A stretch of 22,464 nucleotides of DNA from Roseicyclus sp041163945 (lineage in GTDB: Bacteria > Pseudomonadota > Alphaproteobacteria > Rhodobacterales > Rhodobacteraceae), in assembly GCA_041163945.1 (NCBI GenBank), contig JBEAQJ010000070.1, positions 1 through 22,464 of the forward strand. Direction: 5' to 3'. Each line of letters begins with the position of its first letter. The stretch's first letter is position 1. Under the pieces are notes generated by a model. It was given only the letters and a program-made list of their open reading frames with translations, was not told the origin of the DNA and did not search any database. This document shows positions 16,446-22,464 of the stretch, one piece after another. The position numbers were made by a program, and so were the translations under genes.

Positions 16446-16691
16446 CTACAGGCGATTGTGCGACCCATCGCACATCGGGGCCTTGGCGCTGGCCTTGCAG
16501 CCACAGAAAAAAGCGCGGCCATCCTTTTGGGCGGTCCATTTCTGCGGGGCAAACGATGTGCCCTTGTGCGAACCGTCGCAAAACGGCTGGCTTTGCGAGC
16601 GGCCGCAGCTGCACCAGAAATAGGTCTTGCCTTCGGTCACCTCGACCGCAAAGGGGGATTTTTGCGCGATGATCGGCGCGTCGTCTGACAT
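16446..16691 (-). CDS. Double CDGSH iron-sulfur domain protein
   Basis: 81-residue protein with two CDGSH zinc-finger-like [2Fe-2S] sites. Site one: C27, C29, C38 and H42 (WCSCGRSQSQPFCDGSH). Site two: C63, C65, C74 and H78 (FCGCKASAKAPMCDGSH). Each 3Cys-1His set can hold one cluster, as in bacterial miner2-like proteins. A redox or cluster-transfer role is expected, but no partner is evident. There is no membrane segment. ATG 16691 has AGGAG upstream. Confidence 0.92.
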   Translation of the reverse strand: MSDDAPIIAQKSPFAVEVTEGKTYFWCSCGRSQSQPFCDGSHKGTSFAPQKWTAQKDGRAFFCGCKASAKAPMCDGSHNRL

Positions 16692-16749
16692 CGGAAGTGC
16701 TCCTGTGGCGGGATGGTCGCGCCATCAGATGGGCCGCGGGCGCCTTGCG

Positions 16750-17055
16750 TCAATCCAGATCGGTCCAGGGCCAGGGTTTGACCTGGGACGCGGCCGATTG
16801 ATAGCGCGCGGCCTTGGCCATCCAGATGCCCAGATCGGTGCCGAAATTGGCCAGGCGCTGGTTCTTTTCGCCGGTGTTGACCAGCATGATCACGAATTGC
16901 ACCACGGTCAGCAGCGTCAGCACCGTCTGGGCGACACTCAGCATGACCCAGATCAGCACCATGTAAAGCAGGCGCTGACCCATCGCGTCCTTGGGGGTTT
17001 CGGGCTGTTCCCCGTTCAGCCGCCCCGCCAGATTCGCATCCTCGTTACGATCCAT
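16750..17055 (-). CDS. DUF4389 family membrane protein
   Basis: 101 residues with a long hydrophobic span (about 29-60, LLYMVLIWVMLSVAQTVLTL and onward), probably two tight membrane passes or one long one, then the conserved WMAKAARYQSAASQVKPWPW tail of DUF4389 proteins. Function unknown. ATG 17055 is supported by AAAGG eight bases upstream and lies inside the last 11 bases of the Gfo/Idh gene, so the two are probably translated from one message. Confidence 0.83.
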   Translation of the reverse strand: MDRNEDANLAGRLNGEQPETPKDAMGQRLLYMVLIWVMLSVAQTVLTLLTVVQFVIMLVNTGEKNQRLANFGTDLGIWMAKAARYQSAASQVKPWPWTDLD

Positions 17056-18034
17056 ACACATTACCTTTCTGTTCCAGCCATGCGAACACGCCATCCAGCG
17101 CGACCTGGGTGCCGCGCGCAGCCTCCAGAGGATAGGCGAATTCGACCCCGTCGAGAAGGCTGGCGGCAAAGGCTTCGACCTGACGCGCGTATTGCCGCGC
17201 ATCGGGAAAGGCATGAACGCGCGTCGGCGCATCATCGGCCGACACGATCACATCGGCTTGACCATATTGACCGGGGTTGAAGGGCGCCACCACCGACAGC
17301 CGGGCCCGGCTGCCCTCGAAGACCATGGATGGGTAGCGGGTGGCCCGCATCGAGACATGAAAGCCAAAGCGCGTCGCGCCCGCGCGGGCCTGCACCCAGG
17401 CCGAGGTGTCAACGCCACCTTCGATGAAGGCATCGGCCCACAGGATTTCGGGCTCAAGCCCGGTGGCGAACCGAAAACTGCCGATCGGATAGACCCCCAC
17501 ATCGCGCAGCGCGCCGCCGGCCAGATCGGCCGACAACCGAATATTTCCGGGATCATCCAGCCCATAGGTGAACACGCCCGTGACCGTGTGCAGCGTGCCC
17601 AGCGCGCCTTCGGCGATCAGGTCACGCACCAATGCCCATTGCGGATGGTGGGCCGGCATCCATGCTTCGGCGATCAGGCAGCCGGTGGCGTCGCGCGCCG
17701 CGATCAGGGCATCGAAATCGGCCGCGCAAAGCGCGATGGGTTTTTCGCACAACACCGCCTTGCCCGCCCGTGCGGCGCGGATCGACCATTCGACATGCAG
17801 CGCATTGGGCAGGGGAATATAGACCGCGTCGATGCCGGGATCGGCCAGAAGCGCGTCATAGCTGTCGTGCACACGCAGCCCCGGCGCGATGGCCGCAAAA
17901 GGTTCGGCGCGGGCCGGATCATGGGTGGCCAGCGCCACAAGGCGCGACCTTCGCGCTTCGTTCAGGGCCGGGGCCATGATCTTCTGCGCAAAGCCCGAAG
18001 CGCCGAGAATGCCCCAGCGGATGTGGTCGGTCAT
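17045..18034 (-). CDS. Gfo/Idh/MocA-family NAD(P)-dependent oxidoreductase
   Basis: 329 residues. The N-terminal Rossmann motif WGILGASGFAQKI (7-19) binds NAD(P), and CEKPIAL with EKP at 97-99 carries the family's catalytic lysine region. The C-terminal domain includes GGALRDVGVYPIG, whose aspartate is a usual substrate-site position. It would oxidise or reduce a sugar, inositol or trans-dihydrodiol-like alcohol; the substrate is not predictable. I chose ATG 18034 (purine-rich GGGAGAGA upstream) since upstream codons do not match the family. Its 3' end overlaps the DUF4389 gene. It lies downstream of the rpoH terminator, so it needs its own promoter in 18035-18099, where I see only weak candidates. 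Confidence 0.9.
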   Translation of the reverse strand: MTDHIRWGILGASGFAQKIMAPALNEARRSRLVALATHDPARAEPFAAIAPGLRVHDSYDALLADPGIDAVYIPLPNALHVEWSIRAARAGKAVLCEKPIALCAADFDALIAARDATGCLIAEAWMPAHHPQWALVRDLIAEGALGTLHTVTGVFTYGLDDPGNIRLSADLAGGALRDVGVYPIGSFRFATGLEPEILWADAFIEGGVDTSAWVQARAGATRFGFHVSMRATRYPSMVFEGSRARLSVVAPFNPGQYGQADVIVSADDAPTRVHAFPDARQYARQVEAFAASLLDGVEFAYPLEAARGTQVALDGVFAWLEQKGNVYGS

Positions 18035-18099
18035 GGGGGTCTCTCCCGTGTTTTGGCACCTTGGTAGCGGGGCACGGGGGCGCGCGGCAAGCACGAATG

Positions 18100-18128
18100 A
18101 AAAACGGCGCGGGCCGAACCCCGCGCCG
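18100..18128 (-). terminator. Rho-independent terminator of rpoH
   Basis: On the - strand, 23 bases after the rpoH stop, two perfect nine-base arms (18128-18120 and 18113-18105) enclose a six-base loop and are followed directly by five T residues (18104-18100). This is a textbook intrinsic terminator ending the sigma factor transcript before the Gfo/Idh gene. Confidence 0.85.
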
Positions 18129-18151
18129 CACAAGATCGACCGCCCGCCACG

Positions 18152-19048
18152 TCAGGCGCTGGTCAGCATCCCCTGTTCCTTGGCCAGCTCGCGCATCCGC
18201 TTTTGCAGCTTTTCAAAGGCGCGCACCTCGATCTGGCGGATGCGTTCGCGGCTGACATTGTAGGTGGCCGACAGATCCTCCAGCGTCACGGGATCATCGC
18301 GCAGGCGCCGTTGGGACAGGATATCGCGTTCGCGCGCGTTCAGCACCGCCATGGCATCGGTCATCAGCGCCATGCGGCTTTCGTATTCCTCGCGCTCGGC
18401 ATAGTCATGGGCCTGATCGGCGTCGGTGTCTTCCAGCCAATCCTGCCACTGGGTCGTGCCGTCTTCGTCGGCGCCGATGGTGGCGTTCAGCGATGCATCG
18501 CCCCCCGACAGCCGCCGGTTCATCGAAACCACTTCATCCTCGGTCACGCCCAGATCATGGGCGATGCGGGCGACGTTTTCGGGGCGCAGATCGCCTTCTT
18601 CCAAGGCGCCGATGCGGGCTTTTGCCTTGCGCAGGTTGAAAAACAGTTTCTTCTGCGCACTCGTGGTGCCCAGCTTGACCATCGACCAGGACCGCAGAAC
18701 GTATTCCTGGATCGCCGCCCGGATCCACCACATCGCATAGGTGGCCAGCCGAAAGCCTTTTTCCGGGTCGAATTTCTTGACCGCCTGCATCAGGCCCACA
18801 TTCGCCTCGGAAATGACCTCGGCTTGCGGCAAGCCGTAGCCGCGGTAGCCCATGGCGATCTTGGCCGCCAGCCGCAGGTGCGAGGTGACAAGACGATGCG
18901 CCGCCTCGCGATCTTGATCTTCGACCCAGCGCTTGGCGAGCATGTATTCCTCTTCGGGCTCCAGCATCGGAAAACGCCGGATTTCCTGAAGATAACGGTT
19001 CAGGCCCTGTTCCGGCGACGGCGCCGGGAGATTGGCATAACTGGTCAT
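18152..19048 (-). CDS. rpoH: RNA polymerase sigma-32 factor, RpoH_I type
   Basis: 298-residue heat-shock sigma factor. Region 2 contains VTSHLRLAAKIAMGYRGYGL and the -10-binding FRLATYAMWWIRAAIQEY (99-116). The RpoH box QKKLFFNLR (132-140), diagnostic of sigma-32, follows. Region 4 ends with the helix-turn-helix VSRERIRQIEVRAFEKLQ. The order rluD-like gene then rpoH matches related genomes as I know them. The whole looks more like RpoH_I than RpoH_II of Rhodobacter, though I judge this from memory of the sequence. ATG 19048 has a GGGGG site about ten bases upstream. Confidence 0.95.
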   Translation of the reverse strand: MTSYANLPAPSPEQGLNRYLQEIRRFPMLEPEEEYMLAKRWVEDQDREAAHRLVTSHLRLAAKIAMGYRGYGLPQAEVISEANVGLMQAVKKFDPEKGFRLATYAMWWIRAAIQEYVLRSWSMVKLGTTSAQKKLFFNLRKAKARIGALEEGDLRPENVARIAHDLGVTEDEVVSMNRRLSGGDASLNATIGADEDGTTQWQDWLEDTDADQAHDYAEREEYESRMALMTDAMAVLNARERDILSQRRLRDDPVTLEDLSATYNVSRERIRQIEVRAFEKLQKRMRELAKEQGMLTSA

Positions 19049-19082
19049 GGGTACGGACCCCCTATCAGGTTCCAATGACATG

Positions 19083-19110
19083 CATGTAAACCGGGTTAAC
19101 TTTTCGTCAA
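19083..19110 (-). promoter_or_regulatory. Candidate rpoH promoter
   Basis: On the - strand TTGACG (19110-19105) and TACATG (19088-19083) are separated by 16 bases, about 35 bases before the rpoH start. The -35 is good, the -10 moderate. A TTAACC half-site inside the spacer resembles a CtrA half-site but is too short to claim. Confidence 0.4.
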
Positions 19111-19204
19111 GGGGCGAAAGTGAACGGTTGGGTTCAGATCTTGGCCCCACCCGACCGGCGCGGCAAGTCGCGTTTGCGTGAGATCACCGACACGTGTGCC
19201 GCTG

Positions 19205-20236
19205 TTACAGACCCGCAGCACGCAAGCGCTGCAACAGATCGGCCATATCGGCGGGCAAATCGGCCACGAATGCCATGTCGGCCCCGGTGACGGGATGCAC
19301 GAAGCCCAATCGCGCGGCATGCAGCGCCTGGCGCGAAAACCCGTTCAACGCCTGGGCCAGATCGGCGCCCACCTGCTTGTCGGATACGCGCCGACGGCCG
19401 CCATAGACCGGGTCGCCCAACAACGCATGGCCCACATGGGCCATATGCACGCGGATCTGGTGGGTGCGGCCCGTTTCCAACCGGCACGACACGCGCGCCA
19501 AGGGGCCCAGCGCCTCTTCGACGCGGACGCGGGTGACGGCATGGCGGCCGCCCTGAAACAACACCGCTTGCCGCTGGCGGTCGGTCTTGTGACGCGCCAG
19601 CTGGGTGGTGATCTTCAAAACGCCGCCCGGTTCGAAATTCACACCGCGCACGCCGTTCAATCGCGGATCGCCGGCATCCGGCACCCCGTGACAAAGCGCG
19701 ATGTATTCGCGCGCAATGGTGTGATCGGCGAACTGTGCGGCCAGACCATGATGGGCGCGGTCGGATTTCGCCACGACCAGCAGCCCGCTGGTATCCTTGT
19801 CGATGCGATGCACGATGCCGGGGCGCTTTTCGCCGCCCACACCCGACAGCTGGCCGCCGAAATGATGCAGCAGCGCATTGACCAAGGTGCCGCCGGGCGA
19901 CCCGGGGGCGGGGTGCACGACCATGCCGGCCGGCTTGTCGATGACGATCAGATCGTCATCTTCGTGCAGGATCGACAAGGCGATGGCTTCGGGGGCGGTG
20001 TCGGGATCGATCGCATCGCGCACGGTGATGGTCACGCGGTCGCCTTCGGCCACCCGGGCGCGCAGATCGGTGACAACCGCGTCATTGATGGCCACGGACC
20101 CATCGGCGATCAGCCGCGACAGGCGCGACCGGCTTAGCGCTTCGGCCTCTGGCACGGCGTCGCCCAGTGCCTTATCAAGGCGGCTGGCCGGGTCCGGGCC
20201 GATCAGGACCGTAACGATGCGAGTGGTCCAACCCAT
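19205..20236 (-). CDS. rluD: RluA-family 23S rRNA pseudouridine synthase (RluD-like)
   Basis: 343-residue enzyme that isomerises uridines in 23S rRNA. An N-terminal S4 RNA-binding domain (SRSRLSRLIADGSVAIN) is followed by the catalytic domain with HRIDKDTSGL, where Asp146 is the predicted nucleophile. GRTHQIRVHMAHVGHALLGD is the second signature of the RluA family. The exact rRNA target (RluD or RluC sites) is inferred from overall similarity. ATG 20236 has AGGGGG seven bases upstream. Its first codon overlaps the ATG of the divergent membrane protein gene within one CATG. It precedes rpoH by 156 bases. Confidence 0.9.
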   Translation of the reverse strand: MGWTTRIVTVLIGPDPASRLDKALGDAVPEAEALSRSRLSRLIADGSVAINDAVVTDLRARVAEGDRVTITVRDAIDPDTAPEAIALSILHEDDDLIVIDKPAGMVVHPAPGSPGGTLVNALLHHFGGQLSGVGGEKRPGIVHRIDKDTSGLLVVAKSDRAHHGLAAQFADHTIAREYIALCHGVPDAGDPRLNGVRGVNFEPGGVLKITTQLARHKTDRQRQAVLFQGGRHAVTRVRVEEALGPLARVSCRLETGRTHQIRVHMAHVGHALLGDPVYGGRRRVSDKQVGADLAQALNGFSRQALHAARLGFVHPVTGADMAFVADLPADMADLLQRLRAAGL

Positions 20237-20552
20237 GAAAACGCCCCCTGACGCGGAATTGCCCGAACCGCTGCCCAACGCGTTGCGTTTTCTCAAAGGG
20301 CTGGTGAGCGTGCTGACCGCGGTGATGATCCTTGGCGTCATAACCATCGTGACGCTGCTTGTCATCCGGCTGAACGACACGCCAGCACCACTGCACGTGG
20401 CACCCGGCGATTTCGTGCTGCCCGACGGCGTGGGCGCGGTGAGCATCAGCGTGATCGATGGCTACAGCGTGATCGTGGGGGATGATGGTCTGATCCGGGT
20501 CTTTGACAGCCAGACCCGCCGGCAGCTGCGGGAATTCCGCATCGTCGAGTGA
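20235..20552 (+). CDS. DUF6476-type small membrane protein
   Basis: 105 residues: an acidic Pro-rich N-terminus, one transmembrane helix (about 20-46, FLKGLVSVLTAVMILGVITI and onward), then a short periplasmic domain ending in a DDGLIRVFDSQTRRQLREFRI beta-rich segment. I recognise it as the family usually found divergent from rluD in Rhodobacterales. Function unknown. The start overlaps the rluD start on the other strand, so its promoter lies inside the rluD coding region. The ribosome-binding site (GAGTGG) is weak. Confidence 0.8.
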   Translation: MKTPPDAELPEPLPNALRFLKGLVSVLTAVMILGVITIVTLLVIRLNDTPAPLHVAPGDFVLPDGVGAVSISVIDGYSVIVGDDGLIRVFDSQTRRQLREFRIVE

Positions 20553-20671
20553 GCGCTGCCGCCATTGCCCGGAATGGGCGTCGGCATCGCCCGATCTGAA
20601 GCGGGCCGCACTTTGCTTGCGCTTGGCGCCGTCTGCGGCTACCTCGGCCCCATCAGTCGGAGATGGGGCCC

Positions 20672-20869
20672 ATGGGCATCAACAAGGAAAGCGAGATCGC
20701 GGCCAACCTTCAGATCGGGCCAACCACACTTGGCATGGTGCGTATCTATGTCGAAGGCGATGGCGTGGATCTGCCGCTCGATTTCGAACCGGAAGAAGCC
20801 GAAGAAATCGCCGATGAACTGCGCGCGGCCGCGGCGCTGGCGCGCAACATGACCAAACAAAAGCGCTAG
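20672..20869 (+). CDS. DUF6324-type small cytoplasmic protein
   Basis: 65-residue conserved protein (MGINKESEIAANLQIGPTTL, then a VRIYVEGDGVDLPLDFEPEEAEEIADEL segment). It is acidic, with no signal or membrane segment. Function unknown; it looks like a small beta-alpha fold. I chose ATG 20672 (GGAG nine bases upstream) over 20663, which touches its ribosome-binding site. Its TAG stop overlaps the TAG stop of the convergent mmcB gene within one CTAG. Confidence 0.8.
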   Translation: MGINKESEIAANLQIGPTTLGMVRIYVEGDGVDLPLDFEPEEAEEIADELRAAAALARNMTKQKR

Positions 20870-21330
20870 CTGTCCCCGTATCCCGCGCCGGGATCGCGCA
20901 GCCCCTGAAGGCGCAGCGCAGCGTGGCGGGCAAAGCGCTGGATCACCGCGCGCCGGCGCGCCGCGGCCAGCTTGGTTTCCGGACCAAGCCGCACGATCGC
21001 CGCGTCATAGGCATCGGCGATGATCAGGCCGGTGCCATCGGGCAAAAGATCGGTGGGAAACGCCGCATCCACGGCCCAGAAATAGCGATCCCCCCATTCA
21101 AGATACCCGCCCCATTTCCCGTCCGATGTGAAATCCGCACGCGAGGATTTGCATTCGACGATCCACAGCTCGCCCTTCGGGCCCAACGCCATGACATCCA
21201 GCCGCTTGCCCCGCTCGGGCGTGAATTCCTGCAGGCTGACGAAATCGAGGCTCCGCAAATGGCGGCAGACGCCGCGGGCCAACAGCTGGCCGGGCGCAAG
21301 CGCATCGGGGATCTGGGGCAACGTCGGCAT
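20866..21330 (-). CDS. mmcB: MmcB-family DNA repair protein (PD-(D/E)XK nuclease-like)
   Basis: 154 residues. The core has the PD-(D/E)XK pattern: RLDVMAL with Asp45 and WIVECKSS with Glu59-x-Lys61, followed by SDGKWGGYLEWGDRYFWAV. MmcB proteins are SOS-induced in alphaproteobacteria and linked to mitomycin C resistance in Caulobacter. I chose ATG 21330 because an upstream ATG (21348) falls inside the LexA box just upstream. The ribosome-binding site is weak. It converges with the DUF6324 gene with overlapping stops. Confidence 0.9.
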   Translation of the reverse strand: MPTLPQIPDALAPGQLLARGVCRHLRSLDFVSLQEFTPERGKRLDVMALGPKGELWIVECKSSRADFTSDGKWGGYLEWGDRYFWAVDAAFPTDLLPDGTGLIIADAYDAAIVRLGPETKLAAARRRAVIQRFARHAALRLQGLRDPGAGYGDS

Positions 21331-21342
21331 GATGCCAAACTG

Positions 21343-21357
21343 GAACATTACACGAAC
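21343..21357 (-). promoter_or_regulatory. Alphaproteobacterial LexA (SOS) box of mmcB
   Basis: On the - strand GTTC (21357-21354), seven bases, then GTTC (21346-21343) form the exact direct repeat GTTC-N7-GTTC known as the LexA site in alphaproteobacteria. It ends 12 bases before the mmcB ATG, where LexA would block transcription. This predicts induction by DNA damage. Confidence 0.8.
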
Positions 21358-21450
21358 AAAGGCAAGCGGGGGCCACCCACTTGCCAGCACGCCCACGGCA
21401 GCTTATCTGAAGGATGACGGGTCTGCTCTTCACGTGCCTGTGGCAAAATT

Positions 21451-21590
21451 CCGGTGGCCTTAAGCATTTCCGAGGGGGCTGGCTCTGGCCGGATCCTGGT
21501 CCGGTTACCTGGCGCCCACCTGTTCAAACAGGTCCTCGGGAATTCACGCCTCCACGGTTGCTGCGGTCCCCGTCACTGAAACCGCGGCGC
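21451..21590 (+). ncRNA. Candidate structured RNA in the mmcB upstream gap
   Basis: The 294-base gap 21331-21624 has no gene but several helices. TTCCGAGG (21468-21475) can pair with CCTCGGGAA (21534-21542, one bulge). It encloses a seven-pair stem GGCCGGA/TCCGGTT (21488-21494 and 21501-21507, two G-U) and a six-pair stem ACCTGT/ACAGGT (21518-21523 and 21528-21533). A further seven-pair stem joins 21561-21567 and 21580-21586. The G-U pairs exist only on the + strand, which favours a + strand transcript. No T-rich terminator is seen and I do not recognise a family. The hairpin and following bases recall the 3' side of 6S RNA. Confidence 0.3.
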
Positions 21591-21624
21591 TTTGACGGGC
21601 GCTATGCCAGAGGGATGGGCGCGA

Positions 21625-21942
21625 TCACGGCCGCCGATCCCCATCGCGCACCCGCACCGGGATCGCATCGCGCTGAAAGGCGGTGTCGCGCCGTCCCCCG
21701 GGATCATCGTCATCATCGTCATCATCGCCCAGCATCATGATCTGGTAGCCGATTTGCACGGCCCCGAAGGTGATGGTGAAAAACACCACCAACATCGTCA
21801 CCGCCAGCGGCCCTTCGGCCGTGTGGGTCACCAAATGCCACAGGCCCGCAACGTCAAAGGCCAGCAACAGCGCAACGAAGACAAGCGCCAGCATAAATCC
21901 GATCAAGCCGTGGCGCAGAACAAAGGCGATGTGATGGGGCAT
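21625..21942 (-). CDS. Small two-helix membrane protein with poly-Asp stretch
   Basis: 105 residues with two predicted transmembrane helices (about 12-36 and 46-70) and a hydrophilic C-terminus that begins with eight aspartates (73-80) and ends basic and Arg-rich. ATG 21942 has AAGG six bases upstream. I know no function. The poly-Asp run is encoded by a nine-base repeat that could change length by slippage. It could bind divalent cations; a Ca2+/Na+ antiporter gene lies just upstream on the same strand, but that link is only suggestive. Confidence 0.65.
   Translation of the reverse strand: MPHHIAFVLRHGLIGFMLALVFVALLLAFDVAGLWHLVTHTAEGPLAVTMLVVFFTITFGAVQIGYQIMMLGDDDDDDDDPGGRRDTAFQRDAIPVRVRDGDRRP
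21703..21726. repeat. Short tandem repeat encoding poly-Asp
   Basis: The nine-base unit ATCATCGTC is repeated about 2.7 times (24 bases). On the - strand it gives eight Asp codons (GAT and GAC mixed). Unit length is a multiple of three, so gain or loss of a unit would keep the frame. Confidence 0.7.
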
Positions 21943-22081
21943 GGGAACCTTCTGCTGGCATTGGCACGAGCCACAACCTAAGCCGTTCGACCCGGCCCGC
22001 AAGGGGGCGTGGCGCTTGGGCACGGGGCAAGCCCGACTTTGCGTGACAGGGCGGCGTTCCTGCCGACCACACGCCCAAATT

Positions 22082-22464
22082 TCACGCAGCGTGAAGCGAG
22101 ATCCAGCCGATGTAGCCCGCATAGATGGCAAGGAACACAAGCCCCATCCCCCGCCCGATCCGTCCAAGGGCCAGCACAGCCAGAAGCAACAGCGCGGTTC
22201 CGGCGACCAATCCCAGATCCAGCATCGACAGATCTGCCGGCACGGGGATCGGCACGATGGCGGCGGTCAGGCCCAAGATCGCCAGAATGTTGAACACGTT
22301 CGAGCCCAGCACATTGCCAAGCGCCAATCCCGCCTCGCCGCGGCGCGCGGCGACAACGCTGGTGGCCAGTTCCGGCAAGGATGTGCCCACGGCCACGACC
22401 GTCAGGCCGATCACGGTTTCGCTGACGCCGAAGGCGCGCGCCAGCCCTGTCGCACCTTCGACCA
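22082..22464 (-). CDS. Calcium/sodium antiporter (YrbG-type CaCA family), N-terminus cut by window edge
   Basis: The last 127 or so residues of an inner-membrane Ca2+:cation antiporter. The second alpha repeat is clear: GLTVVAVGTSLPELATS followed by GNVLGSNVFNILAILGL, with the conserved acidic and asparagine residues that bind the cation. Hydrophobic helices follow to the end (LGLVAGTALLLLAVLAL; GLVFLAIYAGYIGW). The reading frame stays open to the window edge with matching family sequence (LARAFGVSETVIGLT), so the first half of the gene lies outside. The 139 bases between its stop and the poly-Asp membrane gene show nothing notable. Confidence 0.9.
   Translation of the reverse strand, partial: VEGATGLARAFGVSETVIGLTVVAVGTSLPELATSVVAARRGEAGLALGNVLGSNVFNILAILGLTAAIVPIPVPADLSMLDLGLVAGTALLLLAVLALGRIGRGMGLVFLAIYAGYIGWISLHAA

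Noticed and set aside
21476..21553. tRNA-like pattern with TTCAAA loop and CCTCCA end
   Set aside because: The T loop would have only six bases, the acceptor arms do not pair, and there is no anticodon arm.
21535..21615. Resemblance to a cobalamin riboswitch (GGGAA and a CCCCGTCACTG segment)
   Set aside because: The essential 3' box with CCAGGAGACC is missing, and no + strand gene follows to be controlled.

Overview
The window looks like ordinary chromosome of a high-GC alphaproteobacterium, most likely order Rhodobacterales (Paracoccus/Rhodobacter/roseobacter relatives). Support comes from codon use, the rluD-like/rpoH gene pair with a small DUF6476-type membrane protein divergent from rluD, an MmcB-type SOS gene behind a GTTC-N7-GTTC LexA box (the alphaproteobacterial form), PepF, a TerB/J-domain protein and DUF4389- and DUF6324-type proteins. 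I see no phage, insertion sequence, CRISPR array, tRNA or rRNA.

Layout. (1) 1-2877: a sugar module on the + strand, with a CUT1-type ABC ATPase, a FucU/RbsD-type sugar mutarotase and a ribokinase. It follows a leader that holds a perfect 12-bp palindrome and, at the left edge, a probable divergent gene start. (2) 3097-6060, all on the - strand: a ribbon-helix-helix protein, a GloA-type glyoxalase, and a Tat-exported subunit plus GMC flavoprotein resembling gluconate 2-dehydrogenase without its cytochrome subunit. A very strong palindrome lies between the RHH and glyoxalase genes. (3) 6189-8084: a class II aldolase and a divergent LysR regulator sharing one promoter region. (4) 8157-11265, - strand: a tightly overlapping operon for a three-part FAD/[2Fe-2S] amine or amino-acid dehydrogenase (HcnC-, HcnA- and HcnB-like) ending in a RidA imine deaminase. 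(5) 11266-12095: a long hairpin element, then 5-formyltetrahydrofolate cyclo-ligase. (6) 12170-16418, + strand: glyoxalase-like protein, GNAT acetyltransferase, TerB/J-domain co-chaperone, small secreted protein and oligoendopeptidase F. (7) 16446-19048, - strand: a double-CDGSH iron-sulfur protein, DUF4389 membrane protein, Gfo/Idh oxidoreductase and sigma-32. (8) 19205-22464: RluA-family pseudouridine synthase, DUF6476 and DUF6324 proteins, MmcB with its SOS box, a possible structured RNA, a membrane protein with a poly-Asp tail, and the edge of a Ca2+/Na+ antiporter.

How the genes work together. The clearest functional unit is region 4: the dehydrogenase would oxidise an amine or amino acid to an imine, and RidA would hydrolyse the reactive imine. 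Regions 1 and 2 look like sugar or aldehyde catabolism. Regions 6-8 are mostly housekeeping and stress functions.

I found no certain new system. The items most worth checking are the dehydrogenase-RidA operon, the two unexplained structured intergenic segments (11401-11517 and about 21451-21590), and the RHH gene next to a 24-bp palindrome in front of the glyoxalase gene.
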